A stretch of DNA of 64,000 nt from CAVQWT01 sp963717705 (GCA_963717705.1 CAVQWT010000002.1:434001-498000), one strand, 5' to 3'; shown: positions 26,146 to 38,102, numbered from the stretch's first letter. The notes: generated from the sequence alone by a model not told the origin. Numbers and translations: made by a program.

Positions 26146-28184
26146 GCGTGCCGGATCGTCGTCGCCGGCGATGCTGTCGTTGCCGTCGCTGCCGAGGAGG
26201 TGGTCGGCGCCGCCGCCGCCGGTGAGCGTGTCGTTGCCGGCACCGCCGTCCAGCGTGTCGTTGCCGTGCAGCGCGGCCGCCGTGGCGCTGCCGTCGCCGA
26301 CGAGTTCGTCGACGCCGTCGCCGCCGGACAGCGCGTCGCTGCCGGCGTCGCCCTGAAGGAAATCGTTGCCCTCGTCGCCGTGGACCGCGTCGTCGCCGGC
26401 CCCGGCCATGGCGAAGTCGTCGCCGCCGCCGCCGTAGAGCATGTCGCCCGCGCCTGCGGTCGCGTCGACCGGCCCGCCGTTCATGCCAGTGAACGAGCGG
26501 ACTCGCGTGCCGGTGGCGAAGCTGTCGGCGTAGCTCCAGGTCAGGCCCGCCGGTGCGAAGCCGGCGTCGCCGAGCAGCGTGTCGCCACCCCCGCCCCCGA
26601 CGAGGACATCGGCCCCGCCGCCGCCGTTGAGCACGTCGGCGGTCGTGGCGCCCACCAGCACGTCGGCACCGTCGCCGCCGTCGAGCCAGTCGCCCTGCGT
26701 GCCTAAGCCCGCAACGTGGCCGGCGGCGATCGCCTGCGTGACCGCGGTCAGCGGATCGAGCGACGCCGCGGACTCGGCGTAAAGGCGGTCGTCGCCGGCG
26801 TCGCCGAACAGGTTGTCCGCCTCGGTGCCGCCTTCGACGACGTCGGCGCCGTCCTGCCCGCGCAGGATGTCGCGACCCGCGCCGCCCTGCACGCGATCGG
26901 CCCCGGTGCCGGCCGACACCGTGTCGCTGTCGAGGCCGGACTGGATCAGGTCGTTGGCCGCGGTGCCGGTGAGGGTGTCCTTCTTGTTCGCCTGGGTGTC
27001 ACCACCGATGGTGTTGGTCGTCACCTCGTCGACGGCGGCGTTCAGCAGCGTGACGCCGAGGTCGCCGCTGGCGAAATCCGGCAGCACCACCTGCGCGCCA
27101 TCCGGCGCCGTGATCGTCAGCGGCGAATTGCGCGTCATCACGTACACCGAGCCCGCGCCGTCGACGAGGCGCCAGGTACTGGCGGCGCCTCGATCGGCGA
27201 TCGCCAGGCCGCGCAACGACACCGACCTGCCGCCGGCGTCGGCGAAGACCAGCTCGCCGCGGCCGTCGGAGTCGACGACCTCGTCGGGCTGGCCATCGTT
27301 GCGCACCGTGTAGCGGTCGAAGCCGCTCCCGCCTTCCAGCCGGTCGCGGTCCCGGCCGCCGTCGAGCCAGTCGTCGCCGGCGTCGCCGCGCAGCGTGTCG
27401 ACGCCGGCCTCGCCTAGGAGCTGGTCGCCACCGACGCCGCCGTCGAGTGTGTCGGCACCGCTGCCGCCCAAGAGCGTGTCGACGCCGTCGCCGCCGGCGA
27501 GCTGGTCGTTGCCGCTGCCGCCTTCGATGTGGTCGGCGCCACCGAGGCCAGTGACCACGTCGTCGCCGCCCATGCCGTAGAGCCGGTCGGCAAGGGCGTC
27601 CCCGGCCAGCGTGGAGTCGTTGCCCGCAGTGCCGAAGACGACGTTGCTGAACGGTGCCGCCCCGGGCGCTTTCGAGAACACGACGCGCTGCAGGCCGACG
27701 TCGTTGAACGCCGTGGCCGGCGCCGGGCTGAACGAGGCCGCGTAGCCGTCGTCGCGGTTGACGATCCGCAGCCTCGCAAGCATGGCCGCCCGATCGGCGA
27801 GCCACGACTCGGTGAGCTCGCCCTGGCCGGTGGCCGGGTCGACGACCGACAGCGCCTGTGCGCGGGAGCCGTAGTCGACGCCGCGGACGACGAACGGGTT
27901 GAGTTCGGCCAGCGCCACCCTGACGGCGATGTCCGCACGCGCGGTGTTCCGCAGCGACGCCGGGTCCGACGTCAACGGTTGCAGCGAATAGACCTCGCCG
28001 CGCGCGTGCCCCGCATCGACGGCCGCGGTGACAGCGTCGATCGCCGCGTAAAGCTCGTCCCTCGACTCCCTGCCGATCGTCGCGCGGGCCGGCAGGAATA
28101 CGGTCGACAGCGCCGAGACCGCCTCCTCGAGCGTCGTCGACACCCGGCCCGACGACACGGCGAGCAGGTCGCGCATCGACGCCG
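26146..28184 (-). CDS. giant lipase-RTX protein, segment 2 (linker and first RTX arrays)
   Basis: Begins at ASMRDLLAVSSGRVSTTLEEA, an alpha-helical linker that continues with NPFVVRGVDYGSRAQALSVV and LADRAAMLARLRIVNRDDGYA, a region typical of large RTX lipases and proteases between catalytic domain and repeats. RTX nonapeptides start at about 27590 (GTAGNDSTLAGDALADRLYG). The break with segment 1 is at the C-run 28184-28186: deleting one C joins VDSSITP to ASMRDLL. The break with segment 3 is in the stretch 26130-26150, near GDDDPARLA. Confidence 0.8.
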
Positions 28185-28900
28185 GGCGTGATCGAGGAAT
28201 CGACCTTCGCGAACAGATCGTGGACCGCCAGCGCATCGGTCAGCACGCGCTGGCTGTGATTCCTGGCGACGGCCGGCTGGTCGACATCGGGAGAATGCTG
28301 GTTTTCGATGCCGATCATGACGGGCGTCGACCACGCGACACCAAGGCCGGCGATCGGCGACAAGCCGTCGGCCGCGCGGACGTTGGTCACCCTGGACAGG
28401 TCGAGGCTGAGCTGCCCGGTCCGGCCCGTTGCCTTCTGCAACAGGGCGTTCAACGCCGAGCCGAAGACGCCGCCGCGTCCCGGCGCATTGAAGAGATACG
28501 CGTGCTCGACCGCGCGCGGCAGGTCGTAGAGCAGGCTCGCCGCGAGATAGCCGCCCAGCGAATGACCGGTGACCGTGAACGTCGGGGTCAGCGTGCCGTC
28601 GGCCTGCCACGCCGCCACCTGCTGTGCGAGGCTGTCGTACTGCGCCTGGAAGAGCGAGGTGCCGAGCAAGCCGATGTCGATGGCGTCGGTGATCGCGTCC
28701 TGCACGTCGTCGGTGCCACGGATGGCAAGGTAGCGCCGGTGGGTCTGCGTGTCCTCGAATACCGTCGCCGAAAGCCCGTTGGCCGTGGTGACGGTCTGCG
28801 CGTGCCCCAGTTCGTCGGTGAAGGTCCAGGTGGCGGAGTGGTCGTAGCGACCATGCACGATCCATCGCTCAGCAAAGCTTCGTCGCTTGGGGGTCGACAA
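28185..28900 (-). CDS. giant lipase-RTX protein, segment 1 (class 3 lipase domain)
   Basis: The N-terminal catalytic part. It is a fungal-type class 3 lipase fold: FEDTQTHRRYLAIRGTDDVQD (the RGT strand), then the nucleophile elbow GHSLGG at residues 112-117 with S114. The acid and His of the triad probably lie in IENQHSPD and NHSQRVLTDA, but I cannot assign them firmly. The start is uncertain: a TTG at 28900 opens the frame and no strong ribosome site is seen. There is no signal peptide, as expected for a type I secretion substrate. With segments 2-4 the full protein would be about 2,740 residues. Whether the three breaks are real (pseudogene) or sequencing indels is unresolved; the coding quality on both sides of each break argues for a recently intact gene. 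Confidence 0.75.
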
Positions 28901-29028
28901 TAGCGTCCGACGCCCTCCAGTAGGTCAATTCGATCCGCGAGATACTCCGACCTGCAAGCGGGAGTAGGCGGCTAGTGCAAGCTGCAGCGTGGAAGGCTAG
29001 ATGCTCATGGTCTCGGCACCCTCACGAT

Positions 29029-29485
29029 CTAGTCGGGCGAAAGACTCCGCGCATCGAGCAGACTTCGCCAACATCCGTGTCCTGGACGGCTGACAGACGA
29101 AGCTTCGTGCCATGGACTGGGAATGTCTCCACCGCCACGTGCATAAGAGATCGTTTCCCCGAGAGATTCGCTGTCAGCTTGCCGCACAATTCGGTAGACG
29201 AACGCTTGAGACTTCGGGTTCCCAGACTTGATACTCCGTGATCTCGCTCACAAAGATGTACTCGGGTCCCAGCGCATCTTCGCCCTTGCGTAGCCCGATA
29301 GAACTATCAGATCCCCATGTTCGGTGAATCGAATCTTGGGCAACTTGCACCGTCTCATAAACCTTCACCCCCCCATCCTTCGCGCACAGCACCTTCACCT
29401 GCTCGTCCAGGCGGTCCTTTTCGCATCCCGCGAGCAGCAGCATGAGCAGCAGCAGTCCGATCCGGCTGGGCGAACAAGCATTCAC
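29029..29485 (-). CDS. small lipoprotein of unknown function, frameshifted
   Basis: The ATG at 29485 begins a lipoprotein signal with lipobox LAGC (SRIGLLLLMLLLAGCEKDRL). The mature part CAKDGGVKVYETVQV matches a family of small uncharacterised lipoproteins in proteobacteria that continue with an EITxYxxGNPxxxxxxFRVYR and LGExxSYARxGGDxPxPWH block. In this sequence the frame stops at 29174, but dropping one base at 29221-29230 gives SGNPKSQAFVYRI, LGETISYARGGGDI and PSPWHEASS, exactly that missing block, ending at 29029. So the 103-residue frame is truncated by a one-base insertion, and the real gene is about 150 residues. Role unknown. Confidence 0.6.
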
Positions 29486-29701
29486 GACGACACCTCGCGC
29501 GTCATTGACGGGGGAATCGAAGGTTCTCGGGCGCGACCGGCGGGGCCACGACGCAGCCCCACCCCTCGCCGACGGTTACGCTACGCCGCTCCGCCGAAAA
29601 GCGGAATCATCCGTTCGGTCTAGGCCGCGCCGTTGCAGCGCAGCACGGCGGCAAGCGCGACGTCGCGACACGGGACTCGGGATGGCGGCCCTGCCCACTC
29701 C

Positions 29702-31681
29702 TCAAAACAACGCCGTAACCTTCACCGTCTCGCCGTCGGACTCGACCCGCACGTTCGACGATCCGGCGTTGGCCAGCTTGATCATGTGCGCGTTGACCGA
29801 CATGATCTCCGCGACGAAGCCCAGCACGCCGCGCCCCTTGGCGTGCTCGGTCATCCGCTGCTGCAGCGCGGCGCCCAGGCCGCAGCCCTGCCACTGCGGG
29901 CTGACCATGAACGCGGTCTCGCCCAGGTTGGTCGAGGGGTCGATGAAGTAGCAGCTCTGCGCGACGATCTCCGGGTTCTCGCGCGTGCCGGCCACCGCGA
30001 CGAACGCGACCTCGTTCTCGAAGTTGAGGTTGCACAGCCGCTGCACGTCGGCGGCCGACAGCCCCCGCACGGTGCGGAAGAAGCGCGTCTTCACGTCCTC
30101 GACCGACATGCTGTGGAAGAGGTTGCGGATCTCGGCGCCGTCGGACGACACCGCGGGCCGCAGCAGCACCGTCCGCTTGTCCCGCAGCGTCACCGTCTGC
30201 TCCTCCTCCACCGGGTAGGCGTGCAGGTTCTTCAGCGTCTGCCCGGCCGGGATGTAGCCCTTCTCCTGCGCCTGCGCGAACAGCTCGGCGCGGAACTTGG
30301 GATGCGCCACGTCGATCAGCGCGACGGCGCGCTCGCGGATCGACTTGCCGAAGAGGTACGCGATGCCGTGCTCGGTGATCACGTAGTGGACGTCGACGCG
30401 CGCGACGGTGACGCTCGCCCCCGCGTCCAGCGTCACCTGCACCCGCGACGTGGCGCCGCCGTCGGCGGTGGACGCGAGGCAGATGATCGCCTTGCCGCCG
30501 GGCGAGCGCGACGCGCCGCGCAAAAACTCGCCCTGCGCCGCGATGCCGCTGTAGAACTCGCCGTCGAGCTGGTCGGCGCACACCTGCCCGGTCAGGTCGA
30601 TGGCGAAGGCCTGCGTCACCGACACCATCCGGTGCTGCGCGGCGATGGTGGTGGGGTGGCACACGGCGTCGATGGGCTGGAACGAGAACAGCGGGTTGCG
30701 GTCGATCAGGTCGTACAGCCGCCGCGAGCCGACGGCGAAGCTGGCGACGATCTTGTCGCGCTGGCTCGACTTCCGGCGCCCGGTGAGGATGCCCTTCTCC
30801 AGCAGCGGGATGATGGCGTCGGTGATGACGTCCGAGTGGATGCCGAGGTCCTTGCGGTCGGCCAGGTACTTCAGCGCCGCGTTGGGCACGCGGCCCAGGC
30901 CGATCTGCAGCGTCGAGCCGTCCTCGATGATGCCGCTGATGTAGCGCGCGATGCGCTCGACGGTCTGGTCCTCGGTGGCGGGCTGCACGTACTCGGCGAC
31001 GGGGGTGGCCACCGGCACCAGGGTGTCGATGCGGTCGACGTGGACCATCGAGTCGCCCATCGTCCGCGGCATGGCCGGGTTGACCTCGGCGATCACCAGC
31101 TTCGCCTTGGCGATGGCCGCGGGGATGACGTCGACCGACACGCCCAGGCTCACGTAGCCGAACTCGTCGGGCATCGACACCTGGATCAGCGCGACGTCGA
31201 CGCGGATGCGCCCGTTGCCGATCAGCTGCGGCACCCGGGAGATCGACATCGGCACGTACTCGGCCAGCCCCTGCTTCACCGCGGCGCGGATGTCGGAGCC
31301 GACGAAGAACGTCCGGTGCTGGTACTTGGTGATCGCCTTGCCGTCGGCGTCGTGCGGCACCGCCTGGTTGGTGATGAAGTGCACGAACTCGACGTCGGCC
31401 GGCGGATAGCGCATCGCCTCCAGCGCGCCCACCAGCGCCGTCGGCGTCGCGCACGCGGTGCCGATGAACACGTGGCTGCCGCCGGCGATCTGCTCGACCG
31501 CGTCGGCGGCGCTCTTCACCTTCGCCGCCCAGGGGGCGAGGCGCGGGTCGAGCGCGGGGGCCTGCGCGGCCGCGCCGGTGTCGGCGGAGGCGAAGCGGTC
31601 GCGCAGGCTGCTGGTCAGCCTCGACAGCAGGCCGGGGGCGGAGTCCTCGTTCGATGCGGGCTGGCTGGGGTCGCGGGTCAC
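29702..31681 (-). CDS. acetyl-CoA hydrolase/transferase fused to a GNAT domain
   Basis: 659 residues. Residues about 40-470 are an acetyl-CoA hydrolase/CoA-transferase (Cat1/Ach1 type): ACATPTALVGALEAM, LIQVSMPDEFGYVSLG, LQIGLGRVPNAAL, and HYVITEHGIAYLFGKSIRERA with its conserved C-terminal end. Residues about 500-659 are a GNAT acyltransferase domain (VLLRPAVSSDGAEIRNLFHS; QWQGCGLGAALQQRM is the acetyl-CoA-binding motif). This two-domain fusion is known in several proteobacteria and is thought to convert acyl-CoA and acylate a target protein or metabolite, but its substrate is not established. It is cytoplasmic. It lies 73 bases downstream of uup on the same strand; joint transcription is possible. 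Confidence 0.9.
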   Translation of the reverse strand: MTRDPSQPASNEDSAPGLLSRLTSSLRDRFASADTGAAAQAPALDPRLAPWAAKVKSAADAVEQIAGGSHVFIGTACATPTALVGALEAMRYPPADVEFVHFITNQAVPHDADGKAITKYQHRTFFVGSDIRAAVKQGLAEYVPMSISRVPQLIGNGRIRVDVALIQVSMPDEFGYVSLGVSVDVIPAAIAKAKLVIAEVNPAMPRTMGDSMVHVDRIDTLVPVATPVAEYVQPATEDQTVERIARYISGIIEDGSTLQIGLGRVPNAALKYLADRKDLGIHSDVITDAIIPLLEKGILTGRRKSSQRDKIVASFAVGSRRLYDLIDRNPLFSFQPIDAVCHPTTIAAQHRMVSVTQAFAIDLTGQVCADQLDGEFYSGIAAQGEFLRGASRSPGGKAIICLASTADGGATSRVQVTLDAGASVTVARVDVHYVITEHGIAYLFGKSIRERAVALIDVAHPKFRAELFAQAQEKGYIPAGQTLKNLHAYPVEEEQTVTLRDKRTVLLRPAVSSDGAEIRNLFHSMSVEDVKTRFFRTVRGLSAADVQRLCNLNFENEVAFVAVAGTRENPEIVAQSCYFIDPSTNLGETAFMVSPQWQGCGLGAALQQRMTEHAKGRGVLGFVAEIMSVNAHMIKLANAGSSNVRVESDGETVKVTALF

Positions 31682-31754
31682 TGCGGGGTTCCTCCTGGAG
31701 CGGCTAATGTAACGCGGCGCGGGACCGTCGGCGACGCAGGGCGCCGCGGGACCG

Positions 31755-33623
<1,869 letters not shown>

Positions 33624-33889
33624 GGGGGCGGCGTCGGGCGCCGGAGGTGCGGCGGCGGCGGGCAGCGGATGTGAAGTGAGGGCGCGGTTGGCGCCGAAGC
33701 GCGTATTGTCGCAGGCCGGCGCGCGGGCGGGGGCCGGCTGGCGCGTTGCGCCCGCCCGTCGCGGACGCCTTCGGACGGGCTCGGACACCCGGCGCCGTGC
33801 TAACATCGTTCCGACAAAAACGACGGCATCGATCCGGGCCAGAAGCGCCGGACAGCAATGCCGGGCGCCGCGCGGGGAGTGAGCCAGGG

Positions 33890-34318
33890 ATGAGAGTGCT
33901 GCTGCCGATCGACGGATCGCCGTGCTCGCGGCATGCGGTCGAGCATGTCATCGCCACGCGGTCGCTGCTGCGCGACCCGGACGCCCAGGAAGTCCACCTC
34001 GTCAACGTGCAGCCCGCCGTGTCGGGCGACGTCAGCCAGTTCGTCAGTCACGACCAGATTGCCGGCTACCACCACGAGGAAAGCGCGAAGGCCCTCGCGG
34101 ACGCCTGCGCGCTGCTCGACGCGGTCGGACTGAAGTACACGGTCCACAACAAGGTCGGTCACGCCGCCGAGGAAATCGCCAGGCTCGCCGATGAGCTGAA
34201 GTGCGACCAGATCGTCATGGGCACGCACGGGCGCGGCGCGCTCGCCGAGCTGCTGGTGGGCTCGACGACGTTGCGCGTCGTGCACCGATCCAGGGTGCCG
34301 GTTCTGCTGGTGAAGTAA
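33890..34318 (+). CDS. universal stress protein (UspA family)
   Basis: 142 residues from the ATG at 33890 with a purine-rich site upstream (GGGGAGTGAGCCAGG). It has the Usp fold motifs: MRVLLPIDGSPCSRHAVEHV at the N-terminus and the ATP-binding loop GTHGRGALAELLVGSTTLRV near the C-terminus (G-2x-G-9x-G-S/T type), ending VPVLLVK. It should bind ATP. It is the first gene of a USP-transporter-USP set; a 9-bp hairpin lies between it and the transporter. Confidence 0.9.
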   Translation: MRVLLPIDGSPCSRHAVEHVIATRSLLRDPDAQEVHLVNVQPAVSGDVSQFVSHDQIAGYHHEESAKALADACALLDAVGLKYTVHNKVGHAAEEIARLADELKCDQIVMGTHGRGALAELLVGSTTLRVVHRSRVPVLLVK

Positions 34319-34329
34319 CCGCCGGTCAC

Positions 34330-34350
34330 CCCGCCGCGCGACGCGGCGGG
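34330..34350. terminator. hairpin between USP and transporter genes, possible attenuator
   Basis: A 9-bp stem (34330-34338 with 34342-34350) and a 3-base loop, no T-run. It could stabilise or partly terminate the USP transcript within the operon. Confidence 0.3.
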
Positions 34351-34383
34351 AGTCGACGCGGCGCCGTTCGGGGGAAATGCGGA

Positions 34384-35700
34384 ATGGAACCGCTGGCCTG
34401 GTACGCAATCGCGATCTTCGCGGTCGCGATCGTCGCCATCATCACCAACATCGTCGACGGGACCGCCGCGGCGCTGCTCGGCGTGATCGCGATGGTGTGG
34501 ATCGGCGTGATGACCGAAGTCGACGCCTTCGGGCTGGTCGACTGGAACGTGATGGCGATCCTGCTGTCGGTCTGGGTCATCGCCGGCTACTTCGGCAAGA
34601 CCGGCGTGCCGAGCTGGCTGTCGGTGCAGGCGCTGAAGCTCTCGGGTGGGCGGCCAGGCCTGCTGGTGATCATCCTGTCGGTGCTGTCCGGCGTCATCTC
34701 GATGTTCGTCGACAACGTCGTCGTCATCCTGATGATGGCGCCGGTGGCGCTGCCGCTTGCCCGCGCGCTCAAGCTGCCGGTGACGCCGCTGGTGCTGATG
34801 ATCGGCTTCTCCGCCAACTTCATGGGCTCGGCGATGCTGCTGGGCGACCTGCCGCCGCAGATGCTGCACAGCGTCGCCGGCGTCGAGTTCATGGACTTCT
34901 TCTGGCAGCACGGGCGCCCTTCGTCGTTCCCGATCCTGATGGTGACCTTCGTCATCACGCTCGGCGCGATGTATGTCTACGGCTTCCGCGGACGGGCACG
35001 GCAGGTGCTGGACATCAACGCGCTTGGCATCGAAACGCACATCCCGAACAAGCTCTTCGCCACCATCGTCGTGGGCTGGTTCCTGGCGACGGTGCTGGGC
35101 ATGGCTTTCCGGGAGTTCTTCGGCGTCAAGCTCGGATTCATCGCGCTGACCGGCGCCATCACGCTGGTGCTGACGCTGGAGATCCTGGGCAAGCGCGTCA
35201 ATGCGCCGAGCTTCGAGCACATTCTCGGCGAACTGGACTGGCGCGCGATCCTGTTCTACGTCGCGCTGTTCGCCCTGGTCGGCGGGCTGGAGAAGATGAA
35301 GCTGCTCGAAGTGCTCGCGCAACAGCTGCGGCCGATCTTCGCCGAGAGCTTCGCGCTCGGCGCGACGCTGCTCTACTGGATCACCGTGCCGATCGTCGGC
35401 ATCGTCGAGCACGACGCGTACATCCTGACTTTCCTGTACACGATCCGGGACCTCGAGGCCCAGGGGGTGCCGCCGTGGCCGCTGTATTGGATGCTGCTGT
35501 GGTCGGGCACGCTGGGCAGCAACCTCACCGTCGCCGGCGCGCCGGCGCTGTTCGCCGCGCTCAACATCTGCGAGCGCGAGGAACAGCGCAAGGTGTCGCT
35601 GCGCGAGTTCCTGTCGTGGAGCGTGCCGTTCACGCTGGTCGCTGCCCTGGTCTGCTACGTGCTTGGCATGCTGATCTGGGTGCTGCCGTACGCGAAATGA
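34384..35700 (+). CDS. ion transporter-superfamily permease (ArsB/NhaD/SLC13-like)
   Basis: 438 residues with about 11-12 transmembrane segments. The N-terminal half has ITNIVDGTAAALLGVIAMVWIG and DNVVVILMMAPVALPLARAL, and the second half repeats the pattern with GTLGSNLTVAGAPALFAAL near the C-terminus. The paired xDNxxxxxxxxP and GSNxT motifs are typical of the ArsB/NhaD/citrate (IT) superfamily. The ion cannot be predicted. It starts 65 bases after the first USP gene and its stop lies 23 bases before the ATG of a second USP gene, so it sits in the middle of a three-gene operon; USP proteins may regulate or sense its activity, as reported for some USP-transporter partners. Confidence 0.8.
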   Translation: MEPLAWYAIAIFAVAIVAIITNIVDGTAAALLGVIAMVWIGVMTEVDAFGLVDWNVMAILLSVWVIAGYFGKTGVPSWLSVQALKLSGGRPGLLVIILSVLSGVISMFVDNVVVILMMAPVALPLARALKLPVTPLVLMIGFSANFMGSAMLLGDLPPQMLHSVAGVEFMDFFWQHGRPSSFPILMVTFVITLGAMYVYGFRGRARQVLDINALGIETHIPNKLFATIVVGWFLATVLGMAFREFFGVKLGFIALTGAITLVLTLEILGKRVNAPSFEHILGELDWRAILFYVALFALVGGLEKMKLLEVLAQQLRPIFAESFALGATLLYWITVPIVGIVEHDAYILTFLYTIRDLEAQGVPPWPLYWMLLWSGTLGSNLTVAGAPALFAALNICEREEQRKVSLREFLSWSVPFTLVAALVCYVLGMLIWVLPYAK

Positions 35701-35723
35701 TCACGCCGAATCGGGAGACCGCC

Positions 35724-36167
35724 ATGTTCAAGCACATCCTTCTGCCGACCGATGGCTCGCCGCTGTCCGGCCGCGCCGTCGCCTCCGGCATCGAGCTGGC
35801 CAAGGCGCTCGGCGCCCGCGTGACGGGTCTGTTCGTCGCGCCGCCGGCGACGCCGCTGGTGTTCGAGCACTTCCTGCCGGTGCGCTACATGGAACCGGAT
35901 GACCACGCCGCGTTGATCGAGCGAGAGGCCGCGCATGCGCTGGGCCAGGTCGAGAAGGCCGCGAAGGCCGCCGGCGTGACCTGCGAGACGAAGCAGCTGA
36001 CCAGCGACTACCCCGCCGACGCGATCATGACGACCGCGCACCGGAGCAAGTGCGACCTCATCGTCATGGCCTCGCACGGGCGCACGGGCGTGTCGGCGAT
36101 GCTGCTGGGCAGCGAGACGCAGAAAGTGCTGACGCATTCCAAGGTGCCGGTGCTGGTGCATCGGTAG
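35724..36167 (+). CDS. universal stress protein (UspA family)
   Basis: 147 residues from the ATG at 35724, which has GGGAG at seven bases; an in-frame ATG at 35697 overlaps the transporter stop and is less likely. Motifs are FKHILLPTDGSPLSGRAVAS and MASHGRTGVSAMLLGSETQK (the ATP loop), then VLTHSKVPVLVHR. It differs clearly from the first USP gene and is not its duplicate. It is the last gene of the USP-transporter-USP set. Confidence 0.9.
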   Translation: MFKHILLPTDGSPLSGRAVASGIELAKALGARVTGLFVAPPATPLVFEHFLPVRYMEPDDHAALIEREAAHALGQVEKAAKAAGVTCETKQLTSDYPADAIMTTAHRSKCDLIVMASHGRTGVSAMLLGSETQKVLTHSKVPVLVHR

Positions 36168-36221
36168 GCGGCGCGGGCGCCGGTATCCGTCAAACTGCCG
36201 AGCCGGCGCTGACATCCGTCC

Positions 36222-36903
36222 ATGCCGCGCCCCCCGGGCCACCGCAGCACCCGCACCCTCCGCCGCCCCCGCCGCGAGGATCTCGGTCTCGTCCGTTCCG
36301 AATTCGCCGCGCTCCAGCGCCTCACCACGCCGGCGAAGATCCAGGCGTTCCTCAATGCGCTGCCGGCCAACCACGAGGTCGGCGGCGAGACGATCCTGTC
36401 GGTGCGCGAAGTGCTGCGGCAGCGGCGCGCGCACTGCATCGAGGGCGCGTTCGTCGCCGCCTGCGCGCTGTGGGTGCACGGCGAGGCGCCACTGGTGCTG
36501 CACATGGCCTGCGACGCCAGCGACTATCCGCACGTCGTCGCGCTTTTCCGCCGCGGCGGCCACTGGGGCGCGCTGTCCAAGACCAACGGCGCGGTGCTGC
36601 GTTTCCGCGATCCCGTCTACCGCAGCCTGCGCGAGCTCTCGCTGTCGTACTTCCACGAGTACGCGAACCGACGCGGCGACAAGACGCTGCGCAGCTACTC
36701 CGGCGCGTTCGACCTGCGGCGCCTCGACCCGGCTGACTGGGTGACGGCGGCCGGTGCGTGCCAGTGCGGCGCACGACCGGCTCGAGCGGCTGCGGCACTA
36801 CCCGCTGCTGTCGCCGGCGCAGGAGAAGCTGCTCACGCGCCGCGACGCTTTCGAGCAGCGTGTGGCGAAGGTGGTCGAGCATCCGAAGCGGGGGACGACG
36901 TGA
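36222..36903 (+). CDS. transglutaminase-like hypothetical protein, frameshifted near the end
   Basis: About 226 residues if repaired. The core reads EVLRQRRAHCIEGAFVAACA, then ASDYPHVVALFRRGGHWGAL and FRDPVYRSLRELSLSYFHEY: a Cys, His, Asp order typical of transglutaminase-like/papain-fold families, in a conserved uncharacterised group. The uninterrupted frame runs on to 36980 with a composition unlike protein. Removing one base near 36751-36762 gives HDRLERLRHYPLLSPAQEKL ending at 36903, which is clearly coding. There is no signal peptide. Nearest neighbours are the USP operon upstream and a LysR gene convergent downstream. Confidence 0.65.
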
Positions 36904-36980
36904 CCGCGCTGCATGCATGGCGCCCGCAGCCGGTCGATGAAGCGCTGCGCCCGCGCGGGCGTCCGAAGCGTCGCGCCTGA

Positions 36981-37970
36981 TCACCGCAGCGCCGGGTCCG
37001 CGCGCAGCCGCGCGACCAGCAGGTCGACGAAGCTCCTGACCTTGGCCGAGGCCTGCCGGCCCTCGCGGTGCAGCACGTGGATAGGGACCGGCGGCAACTC
37101 GTGATCGGCGAGCACGATGGCGAGCCTGCCCGCGGCGACGTGCGCCGCGACCTGGTACGACAGCAGGCGGGTGACGCCGAAGCCCTGCAGCGCCGCGTCG
37201 ATGGCAGCGTCGTTGCTCGTCACCGTCAGCCGCGGCGAGACCTTCACGGCGAGGCTCCCGCGGCCGGACTGTCGCCTGGCCACCGGCGCCGCCCGCTTTC
37301 CCGCCGCGCGACCCTTTCGCAGCGGGGCTGCCCGATCCCGTGCGAACCGCCATTCGACCAACGGCGACACCGGGCTCGCCGAGATGATCGCGTGCCCCGC
37401 GAGATCCGACGGCGCGCGCGGCACGCCGTGCGCCTCGAGATACGCGGGCGACGCGCAGACGACACGCCGCACGCGCCCGACGCCGATCGCCTGCATCGTC
37501 GAGTCGGGCAACTCGCCGATGCGCACGCCGACATCGAGCCCTTCCTCGACCAGGTTGACCACGCGGTCGAGGAACAGCGCCGACACGGAAACGTCGGGAA
37601 AGCGGCCGAGGAAGTCGACCACGCCGGGGATGACGAACAGCCGCCCGAACAGCACCGGCGCGGTGATCGCCAGGTGCCCACGCGGCGCGGCGTTGACGCC
37701 CGCGGCCGCATCGTCGGCCTCGTCCGCTTCGGCGATGATCCGGCGCGCGCTTTCGAGGTAGCGCTGTCCCGCGTCGGTGACGCGCACGAGGCGCGTCGTG
37801 CGCGTGAGGAGCTTCACCCCCAGCCGCGCTTCGAGCGTGGCGACCGCGCGCGTGACCGCCGGCGGCGACATGGCGAGACGACGCGCGGCCGCGGCGAAGC
37901 TCTGCGCTTCGGCGACGGCGACGAACACGGTCATCAGGTGGAGGCGGTCCATGCCCGAGAATAATTCCAT
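36981..37970 (-). CDS. LysR family transcriptional regulator
   Basis: 329 residues (323 from the alternative ATG at 37952, which begins MDRLHLMTVFVAVAE and is the usual family start). The HTH is at about 12-70 (SFAAAARRLAMSPPAVTRAV), followed by the effector-binding domain. The second half contains an unusual basic insertion of roughly 25 residues (RKGRAAGKRAAPVARRQSG) between EWRF and VSPRLTVTSN, absent from typical relatives. It is divergent from the CMD and PPOX genes and probably controls them; an ATAATTCC/GGAATAAT palindrome lies at its start. Confidence 0.88.
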   Translation of the reverse strand: MELFSGMDRLHLMTVFVAVAEAQSFAAAARRLAMSPPAVTRAVATLEARLGVKLLTRTTRLVRVTDAGQRYLESARRIIAEADEADDAAAGVNAAPRGHLAITAPVLFGRLFVIPGVVDFLGRFPDVSVSALFLDRVVNLVEEGLDVGVRIGELPDSTMQAIGVGRVRRVVCASPAYLEAHGVPRAPSDLAGHAIISASPVSPLVEWRFARDRAAPLRKGRAAGKRAAPVARRQSGRGSLAVKVSPRLTVTSNDAAIDAALQGFGVTRLLSYQVAAHVAAGRLAIVLADHELPPVPIHVLHREGRQASAKVRSFVDLLVARLRADPALR

Positions 37971-37983
37971 CAGTCGGAATAAT
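37961..37983. promoter_or_regulatory. candidate LysR operator
   Basis: ATAATTCC-N7-GGAATAAT forms a near-palindrome (six to eight of eight positions) in the AT-rich spacer between the divergent lysR and CMD genes, of the T-N11-A type expected for LysR proteins. It overlaps the beginning of the longer lysR frame, which supports the ATG at 37952 and autoregulation. Confidence 0.45.
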
Positions 37984-38102
37984 CAATTGCTGGATTTGGC
38001 TATTCTTCACTTCATCGGAATCCGGCAAAGTGCGAACCGTTCGCCGGGCCATCGCACCACACGGCCCGGCGCGAACGCCCAACCACCGAAAGGATCGCCG
38101 CC

